From Priapulus caudatus (taxonomy: Eukaryota > Priapulida > Priapulimorpha > Priapulimorphida > Priapulidae), in NCBI RefSeq assembly GCF_000485595.1, contig NW_014578329.1, positions 1 to 46,697 on the forward strand: a stretch of 46,697 bases of DNA, given 5' to 3'. This document shows positions 10,795-24,500 of this stretch, piece after piece; positions within the stretch are counted from its first letter, which is position 1, and each line of letters begins with the position of its first letter. A program made the position numbers and the translations under genes. The notes beneath the pieces are model-generated. The model was not told the origin of the DNA and did not search any database. It worked only from the letters and a program-made list of their open reading frames with translations.

Positions 10795-12561
10795 TTAGCT
10801 GTCATCCACCAGTGCCCCCCAGCGCATATCAAAGTAATTGCGCATCCGGTGTCCGGCCTGCCCCACTTCACTGTCATCCTCGTTGAAGACCTCACAGTTG
10901 CGAAAGATGAGCTTGGCGTCCTCTGCAAATTCCTCTACCGCCTTGTAGCTGCAAGCGGAGAGAGCAAGGAAAGTCAGCTACATGTATAGAAGCAGGGAGA
11001 TCAAGCAATGTCAGGTAAATGTATAGAAGCAGGGAGATCAAGCAATGTCAGGTAAATGTAAGGGAGATCAAGCAATGTCAGGTAAATGTGTGGAAGCAGA
11101 CAAGACGTTAATCAACCTTTCAACCAATTATTCTGTTTACATTTGATTCACTGTTAGTGCACCTAGCATACGAATCTACTGTCTCTATAGTCTATTCCTC
11201 TTTTTGAACCTACAGCCTCAGTGTATCATAGTTTATCACGATGAGAAGGACTCGGATCTACGTAGTGATGATCACCAGCGCCAGGGGCCCGTTGTCAGAA
11301 ACAAAATTAGTCTTAACATTAGTCTTAACATTAACTTCCACTCGTTAACTGTTGACAGAAACATCGTAATGTTACGAGAACGAAAAATCCTCGCAAATAT
11401 CCTCTTAACATTAGGAGAGCCCAGACCTTCTCGTAACTTTAATATTAAGTTGAAAATAACACACTTACACTACGAATTACAATTATAGTGATATTATATT
11501 TTATAATAATGAATAAAACGTGTGTTTTTCTTGGAAAACACGTCAAAATCATTAATTATCTACCATTAATAAAACAAAACAATAAATTTACAAATGGCGT
11601 ATGGCATTTGTTCTCTTGTTTAAAACGTTTGCCATTCTTGGCACGACTCTCGCGTCTCATGTTACAGAGTGAGAATTTGTCTTGTGTTATTTGTCATTTT
11701 TCATCAAATATTATTTATATGTGGTTAGCCATCATAATATGCATAAATTACTGTGATGTACAATAAATGTGTATGAATTTGAATTTTGTGATCGATTCTC
11801 ATCCAATCAGCAGCCTTGTGACATGAAATTATGAAGTTCCTGTTATCGTGAGTTTGCTCGTAGCTACGATGTGTTTCTGTCAACGCTACTCTCGTAGCAT
11901 TAACATTAGTCGTAAGTGTTATCGTAGCATTAACATTAGCATTAACTTTACGATGTTTCTGACAACGGGCCCCAGGTACTTACACATTGTTCTGCAGCTT
12001 ATTGCGCATCATCTGGAAATCCATGGGCTGCCTGATGACCTTCTTGTACTGCGGGAATTGACGCGTGTCGACCGCTGCCGTGAACGGCCACGCACATTCG
12101 TGTTTCTCCATGTCCACGAGCAATGCCCTGCAAACACAAGCACATCCACGTGAGGACAGATGGCACCACTTGTGTCGGTGCTTGCGCACGCATGTACTCA
12201 CACCACAGTTTTGGGTGTCGACACAATGAGGAAGAGCAATGACGAAGAACACACATTATTCCTGCGTGGCCCACTGCTTAGCCTGCTACATACACATTAT
12301 CCCATTACGCACATTACCCATTTACAGATGTATTTATTTCACTGCACACAGGTATGAACTAACGAGTGCTTACTTGCAGAAAGTGAAGTCGTGTGATCCA
12401 TTCGATATGCGTGCTGACTTGACACTGCTGGTGCCCTCTGATGGCGGTGCGGAGAATGAGCACTCAGAGATAGTGGATGTCGTGTCATCGAGCGTGTCAT
12501 CAACCATGTCTTTCTCCCGATCACGCATCTCCTTGTTTTTCCTGCCCTTCCGTGCTAGCTT
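10795..12561 (-). CDS. BAZ2B: BAZ2 exons 33-35: basic linker, bromodomain and C-terminus
   Basis: Exon 33 (12561-12374) starts KLARKGRKNKEMRDREKDM, then a Ser/Thr linker and HDFTFCK, the start of helix Z. Exon 34 (12127-11984) has ALLVDMEKHECAWPF (WPF shelf intact), YKKVIRQPMDFQMMRNKLQ. Exon 35 (10948-10795) has EEFAEDAKLIFRNCEVFNED, keeping the Asn of the FNEDD block that contacts acetyl-lysine in human BAZ2B, then GHRMRNYFDMRW and the TAA stop at 10797-10795. The domain is complete and looks functional. It ends the protein nine residues after FDMRW, as in human BAZ2. The donor of exon 34 lies 6 bp from the end of a MITE. Confidence 0.96.
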
Positions 12562-15500
12562 CTGTTGAGGATGGGAAGCAGTTTAGTGAAATGACAGCAA
12601 GCATTAGCCAGTAAGGCTAACACACACTCTTACTCACTTTCTCTCGCTCACCTACTCTCTCTCTCTCTCTGTCTTTCCCACTCTCCCTCTCTTTCTCTCT
12701 ATCTGTGTCTCGAATGCTATAAAACGATATATAATATGACATCAATAGACACAAAATTGAATTCTGCCCAGCGTTCTGCACAGACAAACAGAGAGACATG
12801 ACAGCTTAGGCCTACCTTCTCCGTGCAGTCAGGACAGTTCCACCGTCCTCTCGGCATCCTGAAAACAATTATAATAAATATCGTAATTTCGCAACAATCA
12901 CTAAACAACTCGATCAACAATAACCTGCAGCAAACGAGGCGAGCGCCAACACCCGAGCAGCAAGCTTAGAATGACCTGCGGAGACACTTCAATCGCACAA
13001 GCCACGTTCTTACAGAGAAAAAACTGTCTGGTAGTATTTCACCCATGTATCATAATGAGGTATTTGCCAGTTAGCATTTAACTCGGTTGCGTTCACATGA
13101 AAAATTATCTAGTAGCAACTAACCAGCTTGCATTCACCTGGCAAAGCGTTATGTGGGTATACACCTGGGCAAGACTTAACTGGGTTAAGCTCTTGGCGTG
13201 TGAACGGGGCTATAACACTAAGTTGCATGATAATATGTTGGCTGCACTAGGCATAGTTCTGAGCCTACCTGTCCATGGCTGGTGAGAGACAGTCGAGGTG
13301 GTAGGCACGAGGACATCCTTGACAGCGCGCCATCTTACCAAATGCTTTGCCACACACCAGACACATCGGTACACCAGTCCTCTGTAAATATACGGACAGA
13401 TACGCTGCAAGCCTAACATCCTGTCGTGACACATATTATGAATAAATTACCTTCTTAATATATATATATACAAAATATAGGCCTAAGAAATGCAATTGAG
13501 CAGATTTTTAATTGGATGGGCATACCTTAGACACGCACTCGTAGCAGAACCAATCTCCGTCGGGAATGTCAACCATTTTTGGTCGAAAGCAGTACGTGTG
13601 GAAACCCTTGTCACAGCTGTCACACAGCAGTAGCTCAGCTTCATTGTCACCACGGCGACAGATCTGACAGAACTGAGAGCAGACGGTGTGGATCAGTGTG
13701 TGGAGGCCACACAGTGCGAGGCCTAGCTCATAAAATATCTGCATGGAGAGATGCCCATTTCCCAGTATGCTTCCGAGAGATTACAACAAAGATGTGCGTG
13801 CGTGCAAGTGTACATGTCTGACTGCATGTGCGTGTGTGCTAGTGGGCCCTTCAGGTCATATATACGTACCACTTTCATGATGGACTTGTCCCAGGCTATG
13901 CACTGATCGAGTAACTTCAGGCACATGTAGAGCTGGGCAGGGTTAGTAGTAACGGCCAGTGCCTGCCTCCACACAGCCAGCCCTGGCGACACCTCCACCT
14001 CCTCCACACTCTGCGATGCTAGCGGTGGTGTCTTGTTGCCTGTATCGACGCACCTGCAAGCAGTAATCACGCTCACTCTAACAAAGCTGCTTCAAGCCCA
14101 CACACACACACACAGGCTTACGCTCTGGACTGCTTCCATGCCTGTTATACCCTCGCCACTGCACGTGTGCCAGTGAGAGAAAGTTAGAAGGGGAAAGGCA
14201 CAACAGTCACATTTGCCAGAAAATAAATTCTCTTAACAGAAAAGGGTTGCGCGGCTGACTACAAGATGATTTGCACTCGTTTTGATATTTTTTATTGTTT
14301 CCTTTCATTTTTATAAAAACTCTAGCAAGTACTAGGGCTCCATGGGGGTCCATGGGGTCCATTCTCAGACACATGATAAATAGTTACCACATCCTACGTC
14401 TAAAATGGCAAAAGCCTTTCATCGAACGGAAGTCATGATAAAGCTATGACACTAGACTTGTAATGGTCAAATATTTATTATGTGTCTGGCAGCACACCAA
14501 TGAAAGTGTGTCACAAACCTGCTGCCGAGGGGAGGCAGGAGATACCGTCGCTCTATCGCCGCCTCAAACATCTGCAGCCGCTGCACGGCAACCTGAAACG
14601 CATGAACGTTCCTCTTGTTCTCCTCCCCGACCTCCTCCTCCATGCCTGACTCCTCCTCAGTGTCTTCACCACCCTCCTCATCATCATCATTCCCCTCCTC
14701 TTCCTCTTCATCCTCTGTTGTTCTCGCCGAGCTTGGCTCCTCCTGTTTTGACTCTGTCTTCTCAGCATCCTCCTCCTCCTTCACTGAGTCTGTCTCCATA
14801 GGAGAGTCCACCTCCGTGGTGGATTCTTCCTTCACCTCCTCCTTGCACTGCACCGTGACACTCTCGGCTTCCTCTCCTAGCTTCCTTGGTACCAATTGCA
14901 AGGTGGGGTCATCCGTTGCCTTCGGCAGCAGTTTGAAGCCCTGTGTGCATGGCAAGGCAAGAGTTAGTCATGGAGAAAGAACGTGAAGATGAGAGCAGTG
15001 TGAGCACAACCCCGGCACTGACTGCATACACTCACACATCACATACTAACTGCATACACTCACACATCACATACTAACTGCATACACTCACACATCACAT
15101 ACTAACTGCATACACTCACACAGCACATACTAACTGCACACACTCACACATCACACAGCTAAGACACAGTAACTTATCTATGTGCCTCACATGACTGACA
15201 GGCAGTTCTATCCAATGAATGTTGTGATAGGATGTTTTTAAACAAAGCTTAGCAATGAAGTTCCGCAAAGTCAACAGTTTAATGGGCAAGCTTAAAATAC
15301 ATGGACAAACTGGTCTAGCTTGATTGATTTAGCAGCAATATCTGAGGAAGACATAGAGGCTAAACTAAATATATCAAACCACATGTCATAACAGTAATTA
15401 CATCGATAGAATCTGCCCATAGATTCAATCATGATGATATCCAAGCAAAATTATGCACACCTGACGAGACTGCCCCAAGATGAATGGAAGTTACACACCG

Positions 15501-18500
15501 GCTCCATAGAACGGTCTCATAACACTGGTCTATAAAAATCACTTTCGGCGTTTCTGCTCGAGTGATCCTTACAGACCTATATTTCACTGCGCATGCGACA
15601 CGCGGTCGGTGCGACGCACGGCTACCTTGATCTGCATGCTGGCCTTAATGAGTCGCTCCTCGAGTCTCTCCACCTGCGTGAGGATCTCCATCTCGATGTC
15701 GTGCGAGCGCGCCGCGTCACAGCTGCCGCGAGCATCCACGTCCGGCGCCCGCGTCACACTCTGGGAGATCTCACGGTCACGCTCAGTGATCTCCAGGTCA
15801 GTGACTGTGGAGATGGGCAGCGGGGTGCTGAACATTAACGGGACGAGCACAGGTGGTGGTGCGCAATAATGGGAAGAGCATTGGGTGATGTGCAACAATG
15901 GGAAGAGCACAGGGGTGGTGGCCATTAACGGGAAGAGCACGGGGTGGTGGTGATTATTGACGGGAAGAGCACGGGGGAGGCAACAATGGGAAGAGCACGC
16001 AAGTGGAGACTAGTAATGGGTAGAACATAAGGTTGATGAGCACTTTTAAGAAAAAAAGATGAAAAGTTGATTGAATTACAAATATTTAAACGGGTGCAGT
16101 TCAAACCTGAAACACGTCAACACTCGAGGATCAGAGAAATATAATTGAACTTCATTTTAATGGGATGATAGGGAAGTGTAGTGAGAACTAACGCGACGCA
16201 GTTGCGTTGTTAACAGTAGCATTGCGTTGTGTTTACCATCCTTGCGGCCCTTGCTGCAGGACTGGCAGGTGTAGTCGATGTGCTTCTGCAGCTGCTTCAG
16301 CAGGTGGCGCTCTCTCACTCCGCGCACATGCAGCGACTTGACGAGACTCTTCAGCTGGTTGGGGTCGGTGATGCGCCACCAGCCACGCTGCATCTCTGCC
16401 AAACATAACACAACACGTGACTCAGTGCCACACACGCTTAGTCACGATAAGCTACCGGCATCCACTACCACTCACTAACACAATTACAGCTAGTTCTTAC
16501 CAGGATGATCCTCTGGCTATATCACCATCTAAACCTACATCTACATCTACATCTATATGCAGGGATGAGATTGGAGAATTTAATTTTCAGCTGAAATTGA
16601 AATTAGCAAACAGAGGAGCGAGCAATGCGAGGATCATAGGTCATCGCCATGCTAGGGGGGTCCGGGGTCATGCTACCCCGTAATTTTTTAAAAAGAATGG
16701 TGCAATTTAGTGCATTCTAAGCTATTCTGAACACATTATAGGAGACTCTTGAATCACCTTTTCAAGTTGTCAAAAGGAACAAACGAACTATGAATAGGAA
16801 ATCAGGGGGCTGAAAATAGGGCAAGTTTTTTTATTAAATGTCTAGACTAGACATAATGATATTTTTCTGTTTCCACCCGTCGCTTGCATTGTTTTACTCA
16901 GACATAAGCTGCCTTGCTGCGACGAGATTTGAATAAAAAAAAACAATGCGAATGGAACAATCAGTGCATAGTCATGCACACAACATCCACGCAGCAACAT
17001 GTAAACCCGGCCCCCAGGCCAGGCATGGTCGTTACGTGATCAGCTACCTCAAATGTCTGCCCCTCTACTGCAAGCCTGTGAACGAGGATTTTCTTTTCTG
17101 GTACACAAAAACAGATACACTGTATACTTCGCTGTCAGCCTACTGTCTACACTCTACAGTCAGGTGCTGTATATAATTTAAATTTTTACATTGTTAACCC
17201 CCCCCCCCAATTTTCTCAACGAATTTAGACGTTTCACAAAATCGACCCCTGGGACTGTCAAATCCGCGGATTTCTGCGGATCCGCGGAAGAATCTCATCC
17301 CTGTATATGTGGTCATTCTAGAGAGGTGGCTGCTGATACAGGTTTGACTGTATGCAGTTTGATAGGCAGTTTAACACTACTGCATGATAGGCAGGGTCAA
17401 GCCGACGGAAACGCACGCAAGCCACCCGGTAACAATACGTTGGCTGACTGACGGGCCTATACGGAGCTTACCTATAGGAATAGGCTTCGGATTGGCATGA
17501 TCTCGCGTGCTATGCACTTGCATCTGATGCGCTGGGCTCGCAGGAGCGGTGGCAGTGCCTGTGGCGCCCTCTGTGCACGATGGCGGCCGCGGCGGCAGCG
17601 CGCCGTTGTAGACGCAGCCTGCGGGCATGCGCAGCGTGCGGCAGCTCCCGCCGCCGCGGTACTTTGGCACGGGGAGGCGCGCGGGCGAGGGCTGCGGCCG
17701 CGTGATCGAGCGCTCGTCACAGGGGAAGCGAGGCAGCACACTGAACCACGGATGCTGGAAAGACTGTTCAGACAGGTTCCTGAGTAGCTGCTCGGCACTC
17801 AGCGGCTGTGCGGTGCGGAACGACACCGGCACGCCCACGTAGCTGCCACCAGGGGACGCCGGCCCTGCGCCGCCGGCTGAAAGACTGCCCGCCTCGGTGT
17901 CCCGCGCGGCGGCGCCATCTGGCATGAAGTCACTGAAGCGGCCGCACTCGCACGGATTCTGCAGGAAGAGATTGCTTGCCTCGTCGTCGTCCTCCTCCGT
18001 CTTCACAGCAACGCTTGCCTCCTCCTCCTCCTCATCCTCCTGCTTGCCGCTGCCGCCCTCCTCCTTCCCCGTCGCCACCTGAGGCTCCTCCCGACTATCA
18101 CCAGACTCCAGCCCCTCGACGAAGACTCCGCCAGCGCAGGGAAGCACCCAGTAGCGGCGGCGGTAGCGGTCCTGCCCGAACGACGTCGCACGCAGCGAGT
18201 GACACACCGCAGTCAGCTTGTTCTTCATCTGTCTGTGTTGCTGCGAGCGAATCAAATTCAAAATGAATTTCAATCGAATTTAACTCGTGCTTGAGTATCT
18301 ATCTCGGGTAAACTTATGGAGATATTTTCGTGAACTTTTCGAGAGAATTTTGTTACACTCCCGAGTAATTGACCTATCAGTCCGACTGACATAACCTTGC
18401 TCTGCATGGAAATAGTTGTTAGGTTGGTCAAGCTTGATTAGTTTATACGTTGTCTGTTCTTCATGCATGTGTTCCCAACCTCTTCATTGATGAGTTTTTA

Positions 18501-21500
18501 GAATGACCTATAGCCACAGCTATTGGCTAGAGCTCCCTGTAAGTCCCACCAGCTAGATAGGTCCATAATTGCTGAGCAAGCAGATAAGACAGCTACATTC
18601 AACAAGTATTTAGAATTCATAGGAAAATCTTTAGTAAGAGCTACTATTATTATTTAATAGGATAAAATAATTATATCATAAATGTTATCTATATATACTT
18701 TACTTATCGATGTAGGTTCGCATGCTATCGCTAAACATGCGCCAGTATAGAAGTAGCCTCGACTCACTTTGCATAGTCTGTCAACCTTCTTTTGCATTTT
18801 AACTGGGTCGGCGGCCTCGAGCACTGGTTCAGCATAGGCTTCCTCTGGCTTGCTTTTCTCCTCCTCATTGCCCGCCGAGGCCTCAGCAGCCTGCCTTGAG
18901 CTATCATCATCACCCTGCTGCTCCTTCTCACTCACAACCTGTGCACACTTCGTGCTTGCATCGTTCGTCTCATCCTCATCATCCTTGTCATTGTCATTCT
19001 GCGAACACAGCAATGACAACATTACACTCTTATTCTCAATAGCAGTGATGCTGTAATATATAATGAGGCACATAGAGGAATGCAACAGCTATGACGATGG
19101 CAACAATGATAGAGGAGGCAGCAGCAGCAAAAACAATAAAATAGTAACAAACACAATAACAATAATAATAATAATGAACTAAGCTTACATCTTCTTCAGG
19201 GTCATCTGCTGCAATGCATCCATCAGAAGCATCACTTTCATTTCCACTATCGTCGTCCTTATCATCATCCTCCTCCTCCTCTTCCTTGTCACCAAGGTGA
19301 CCATCGTCGTCATGGTTACCGTCCTCATCACGTGTCTCCTCACTGTCTGCTGTCGCAGCATCCTTGGGTTTGCTATCAGCAGGCTCTTCATCGTGGTCTG
19401 GCTTTACGGCGGCAGCTTCCTTGCGGGGCGTGTTAGGCTGCGAGGATGAGCTTGCTGTTGCTGCCTGCTGATCGAGACACTGCGGCTTCCAGTCCATGCT
19501 GGCGAGGGCTTGAGTGCGCGCCTGTAGACCCTTCATCTTCCTTATCTCACCCTCCTGCACCCACTTGTCACGCTTGAGTGTGTTCATCTGTTCCAGATTC
19601 TCATCAATTTGACTGCGGAATTACACGAGTGCAGAATAGGCTAAGTTGATGCTAGTCTTGAAATAATTTGAATTGATTTCACGACAATAAAATGTTATTC
19701 ATGATAAATCAGTGTAATTAACCTGTTAGCCATCGGCTATCTGCAGCCATCTGGTGCCAGGCTCGAGCAATTTCATACAGCTTGACAAAGACAACGGGAA
19801 TACTTGTGTCGAAACTACGAACAGATTAATGACGTGAATTTATCACGAAGCCGAGTTACTCTTATAGCAGGTGCTAGTGTCTTGCCACTGCTTATTGTAA
19901 CAAATCCACGTTCAGACCATGACGAGTGAGAAAGGGGAACGTGAAAGGTCGCAGCACTGCAGTTCTCCGTGTCTACAACATACCTGAGAACATTCTTGTT
20001 CATGAGAAGATCATTGCAGAGTAGTGCGAGTATTTCGGACTTGTCTGTTGGGCAGCAGGCGGTGAAAGGTTGGTCCTTTAACAGACTCACAAACTGCGAG
20101 CAAGAAGAGAGAATGCACGTATGCTTTTCAGATGAGAAAGATGAGAGAGAAACTTAAAAAAATCATTTGAGGTTTCAACTTTCTCTATTCAATACTACAT
20201 AACCTCATTTGTGACCATGACAAAAAATACATGAGTAATAACGTTACCACGAGATACATTGCATCTTAGATGCCACTCTAACAGCCTTTTTGGCATGAAA
20301 GAGCAAACAATACCTACCCCGTCTGTCTTGCTGTTTTTGCACCATAAGTAGAGTCTGAGAAGCTCCGAAACATTGTCCTGGTCCAAGGTCACGTCGAGAA
20401 TCGACGACCCAAATATGGTACGTGCCTGAAAATGGAAGAAGAGCTCTTCTATAGATGTACGTACACGAATATCACATAATATTATTATGTTGGAAGCCCT
20501 GTCGCTCCAATCAGAAAGCAATTTGTTGTGATGTATGCCCTACATGGTTTTATTTCCGTTGCTCTGGATTGGAAGAGGTGAAATTCTTAGAACATGTTAA
20601 TTCCCCAAATCTAGTTTTGATTTATTCCCAGTGTGGTCTTCCCAACCTTTCTGATAGTTTTTTTGACATTGATGATTTGTCCCACCCAAATTCGTTTTCC
20701 CCCCTTCAGGCCTCTACTTCTTTCCAAGACGTCAGTGCTCAACTTCCTCCTCAACGCACTGCTAAGAACTCTCGTCCTAGGAATAAATTGAAATTCCTTT
20801 TGAGTAACTTCAATAGCATCAAAGGTAATGCTAATCCAGCATTTCTCAACCTAATTAACGACCTATTGAGATATTGTTCTTGGCACTGAATCTAAACTGG
20901 ACCCCTATATCCCATCCAGTGAGGTGTTTTCCGATAACTTCAATGTTTATAGGAAAGATCGTAACCGTCATGGGGGTGGCGTTTTTATTGCTGTTAAGAA
21001 GTCCATTTCTAGCTCTTTAGTTACCTCTTTTGATGAAGCAGGAGCAGAACTCACTTGGGTGAAGCTAAATATTAAGAATTGGATTTGATCAACTCACTGG
21101 AATCGCTAATTCTGTGAACGTCTTCTTCTCTCGTCATAATGAGTCTTATCCACCTACACTCATTTGTGGTGACTTTAATTTGCCTGGAATTGATTGGCAG
21201 TCCTATTCAGTGACTGGCCAACGAGATACTCATTTATGTAGTCAACTGCTCGATTTGTGTACTAGTCATTCCCTGACTCAACTTTATCACTCAGCCTACT
21301 CGATGTACTGAAACTTGTAGCAACATTCTTGATTTAGTATTTACTAATTTCCCCAATTTGGTTTCATCTATATCTGTGGTCCCTGGTATTAGTGACAATG
21401 GTTGTGTCATCTTTAATTTAGATCTTTCTCCAGTCAAAGCAGCTAACTTAGGAACTCGTGAGATTCTTCTCATTGATAAGGCTGATAAAGAGGCACTTTC

Positions 21501-24500
21501 GAATCACTTTACTGAGTTTAATGCCTCATACTTTTCCAGTGATCCGACAAAGAGATCCCTTGAATCTAATTGGTTGCTAATTAAACAGGCTATCACCTCG
21601 GGTGTAAACTCCTATGTCCCTTGTAACGTTATTCGTAATGAGGCTTCAGTCCCTTGGTTGTCCTCCTCCTTAAAGAAATCTATGAGGAAGAGGGATCGCT
21701 TGTTTCAAAGGGCCAGGCATTCAAAAACGCCCGTTAGCTGGTCTAGATATCGCAATCTAAGAAATTTTGTCTCGCAATTAAATCGTAAACTCCATCGAAG
21801 TTTTCTAAATGATATTGTTTGTTATAAACTTGCAGATGGAGATGCAAAACCTTTTTGGAGGTTTATGAAGTGTAAAAAACGGGAAACTGGAATCCCATCT
21901 CTTCTCCGTGGTTATGGTATTTCCTGTGAGTCCCCTGCATCGAAAGCTTGTTTGCTAAGTAATCAATTCAAGTCGGTTTTCTCTACTTCTTGTGTAACAC
22001 CTACTCCAACTTTAAATGTTCCCATATAGTCTACTCCTCTATTATGAACCATTTCGATAGGCATGATATATCCTGTCCCATCATCAACATGGGTTTCGGC
22101 ATGGCTTTTCTACCGTTACCCAGTTAATCAACGTTTTTCATGATTGGACATTAAGTCTTGACAAATCTCAGCAGGTTGATGCAGTATTCCTAGATTTTAG
22201 TAAGGCCTTTGATAGGGTTCCTCATGACCTTTTAATTTTCAAACTTGGTCACTTGGGTTTGGATACTACTACGTTAAATTGGATCTCTGACTTTTTGAAG
22301 GATAGATCTCAAATTGTCTGTGTTAACGGCAGCATGTCAGATGTGGCCGCTGTCACATCGGGTATACCCCAAGGTTCTGTGCTTGGTCCATTGCTGTTCT
22401 TATGCTTTATAAATGATTTGTTGGCCGAAACTGACCCTTCTACTTCTATTCGTCTCTTTGCTGACGACTCTGTTCTGTACCGCACCATCTACAATAAGAG
22501 CGATCAGTTAGCCCTCCAGAGTGTCCTTACTCGTACTGAGAAGTGGGCAACATCATGGGGTATGTCATTCAATGCAGAAAAATGTAAAATTCTTCGCATT
22601 ACTCGCTCCAAATCACCCTTGACTTTTACTTACTTGCTGTATCATAAATATCTATCTCTTACCCCTACTTACAAATATTTGGGTGTTATTATTAGTAACG
22701 ATCTTCACTGGAATGCCCACGTTGACTATATTTGTAAGAAAGCGTCCCGATCTTTCGGCATGTTACAGCGTAATCTTAGCTTTGTTGACTCTAAAACTCG
22801 GTTCCTAGCTTTTAAAACTATGGTTCTGCCCATATTAGAATATGCTTCGCCAGGCTGGTGCCCCTATAGACTTCAGAACTGCTCTAAATTGGACACCATT
22901 CAGCATAAAGCTGCGAGATGGGTTTCCAGAAATTATGATGATAGTGCTGATGTTGTTTTGGCTCGTCTTGAATGGCCTCCTCTTCGTGTCCACTTTCTTC
23001 ATTCAAAACTCATAACTTTCTATAAAATATATCATGGTGAGATGAAAATTTGCATTCCCTCTTGCTTAATGAAGCCTGTTCGCTGCACCCGCTCATCTGG
23101 GCGTGATCCCTGTTTTCGGCATTTACAAACTTCTAAGGAGCTTCTTTGTCTCTGTGGTTCCGTATTGGAACTCACTGCCTTCATCCTTAGTAAATGGCAA
23201 ATTTACAATATTTTCCGCTGCGATCCGCAGTGTGGATCTACCGACTTGATCCACTTCTCTCTCCATCTTCGTTATAGTCCCCAGGTCTTTTGAAGATTAA
23301 CACTTATGAGGTTATGAGGTTAGCAGTGGGTGCTAGCTTACCTCAGGCAGCAGTGGGTGCTAGCTTACCTCAGGCAGCAATGGGATGCCTGGATCACGCA
23401 GGGCAATGCGCAGCAGCATGCAGACAGTGTCGAGCAGTTCACTGATGTGTTCTTCATCATTGATGAGACCCAGCTGTAGCGTGTTCAGAGATGGAAGCTT
23501 CTCATCATCTGCAAGCAAAGCCGACGCACAACCACACTGTACAGCCACGTATAAACGTAATAACAACCACGTATCCAACACAAGGAAGTGAATCTCTCAC
23601 ACATATCTAGCTAATATTATACACGCACGCACACACGCACACACACACATGCACGCACGTACGCACATGCACACACATAGAGAGAGGGAGAAAAAGAGAG
23701 AGCCATTAATAACCTATATCATCCACCGACTACTCGTTACTCTACTTCTCACCACCATGGATCCTAGCGAACACTTCACGTCACATTCCGTACCTAACCG
23801 TGTGCGTGTACTAGCCGCACACCACACATGGATAACGCTACATAGCCACGATGACGCCTTCCCTTCTGAGAACTCACCGAGTTCAAGCGTGTCTCCAAAG
23901 TTGTGTAGGAATTCGATGACCATGAGGCAGTTAGCGAAGGCTTCGCCTGCCAGCTTCACGCCTGGGATGCGGTCGAGGTTGGGCAGCACCTTGGGTTCCT
24001 TCAACTGCATGTCTTCGACTGGCTTCTTCATCTCTCTCGCTCGCATTATCTCCAGCCTCCGCTGCTCCTGCTCGCCGATAAAATACAGAATCCCATCAAA
24101 AATGGATCGTAGCACGGACGATAATTGACCTTTCTGTCTGTGCAGGATAACCACACCATTGCAATACTGTTGCTAAGTCGTCAAGCTAGACATAGTCAGT
24201 TTACATGCGTTTTTCATGCGTGTATGGCAAATTGCCAACTTTGTGGCACTTCCTTACGAAGCAGTGTTTTTAAAAAGCCCTTATCATGACATTGATGGAC
24301 TAGAGAGAAAAAGGGTATAACTACATAGAACATGTAATCTATTTTGTAGAACACACATCCAACATAGTTTATGTACTGCACAGCATCACAGGGAATATCA
24401 CCAAAGAAATAAATAGAATCATTTACAAACTGCATGTTTCGTTCATAACATTAGCTGTTCATAGATTATTATAATAATATCGATATCTTACTTCTGGTTA

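Noticed and set aside
10372..10989. Forward open frame of 205 codons overlapping the BAZ2 stop exon
   Set aside because: It runs antisense to exon 35 and into intron 34, has no recognisable domain, and the reverse frame is clearly a bromodomain.
14463..14986. Forward Ser- or Pro-rich open frames opposite BAZ2 exon 28
   Set aside because: They are the antisense of GAG/GAA-rich acidic coding DNA, which always gives Ser/Pro-rich shadows.
15021..15160. Regular direct repeats that might suggest a CRISPR array (also 29694-29963)
   Set aside because: The units are contiguous tandem repeats with no unique spacers, inside introns of an animal gene.
15805..15827. Extending BAZ2 exon 27 to an AG at 15828/15829
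   Set aside because: It would put exon 27 out of frame with exon 26. The AG at 15805/15806 has a pyrimidine tract and restores the frame.
24068..24133. Extending BAZ2 exon 19 further right, where the frame stays open
   Set aside because: The added residues are hydrophobic and unlike the family's charged helix. The GAGCAG acceptor joins exon 18 in phase 0 with the conserved helix.
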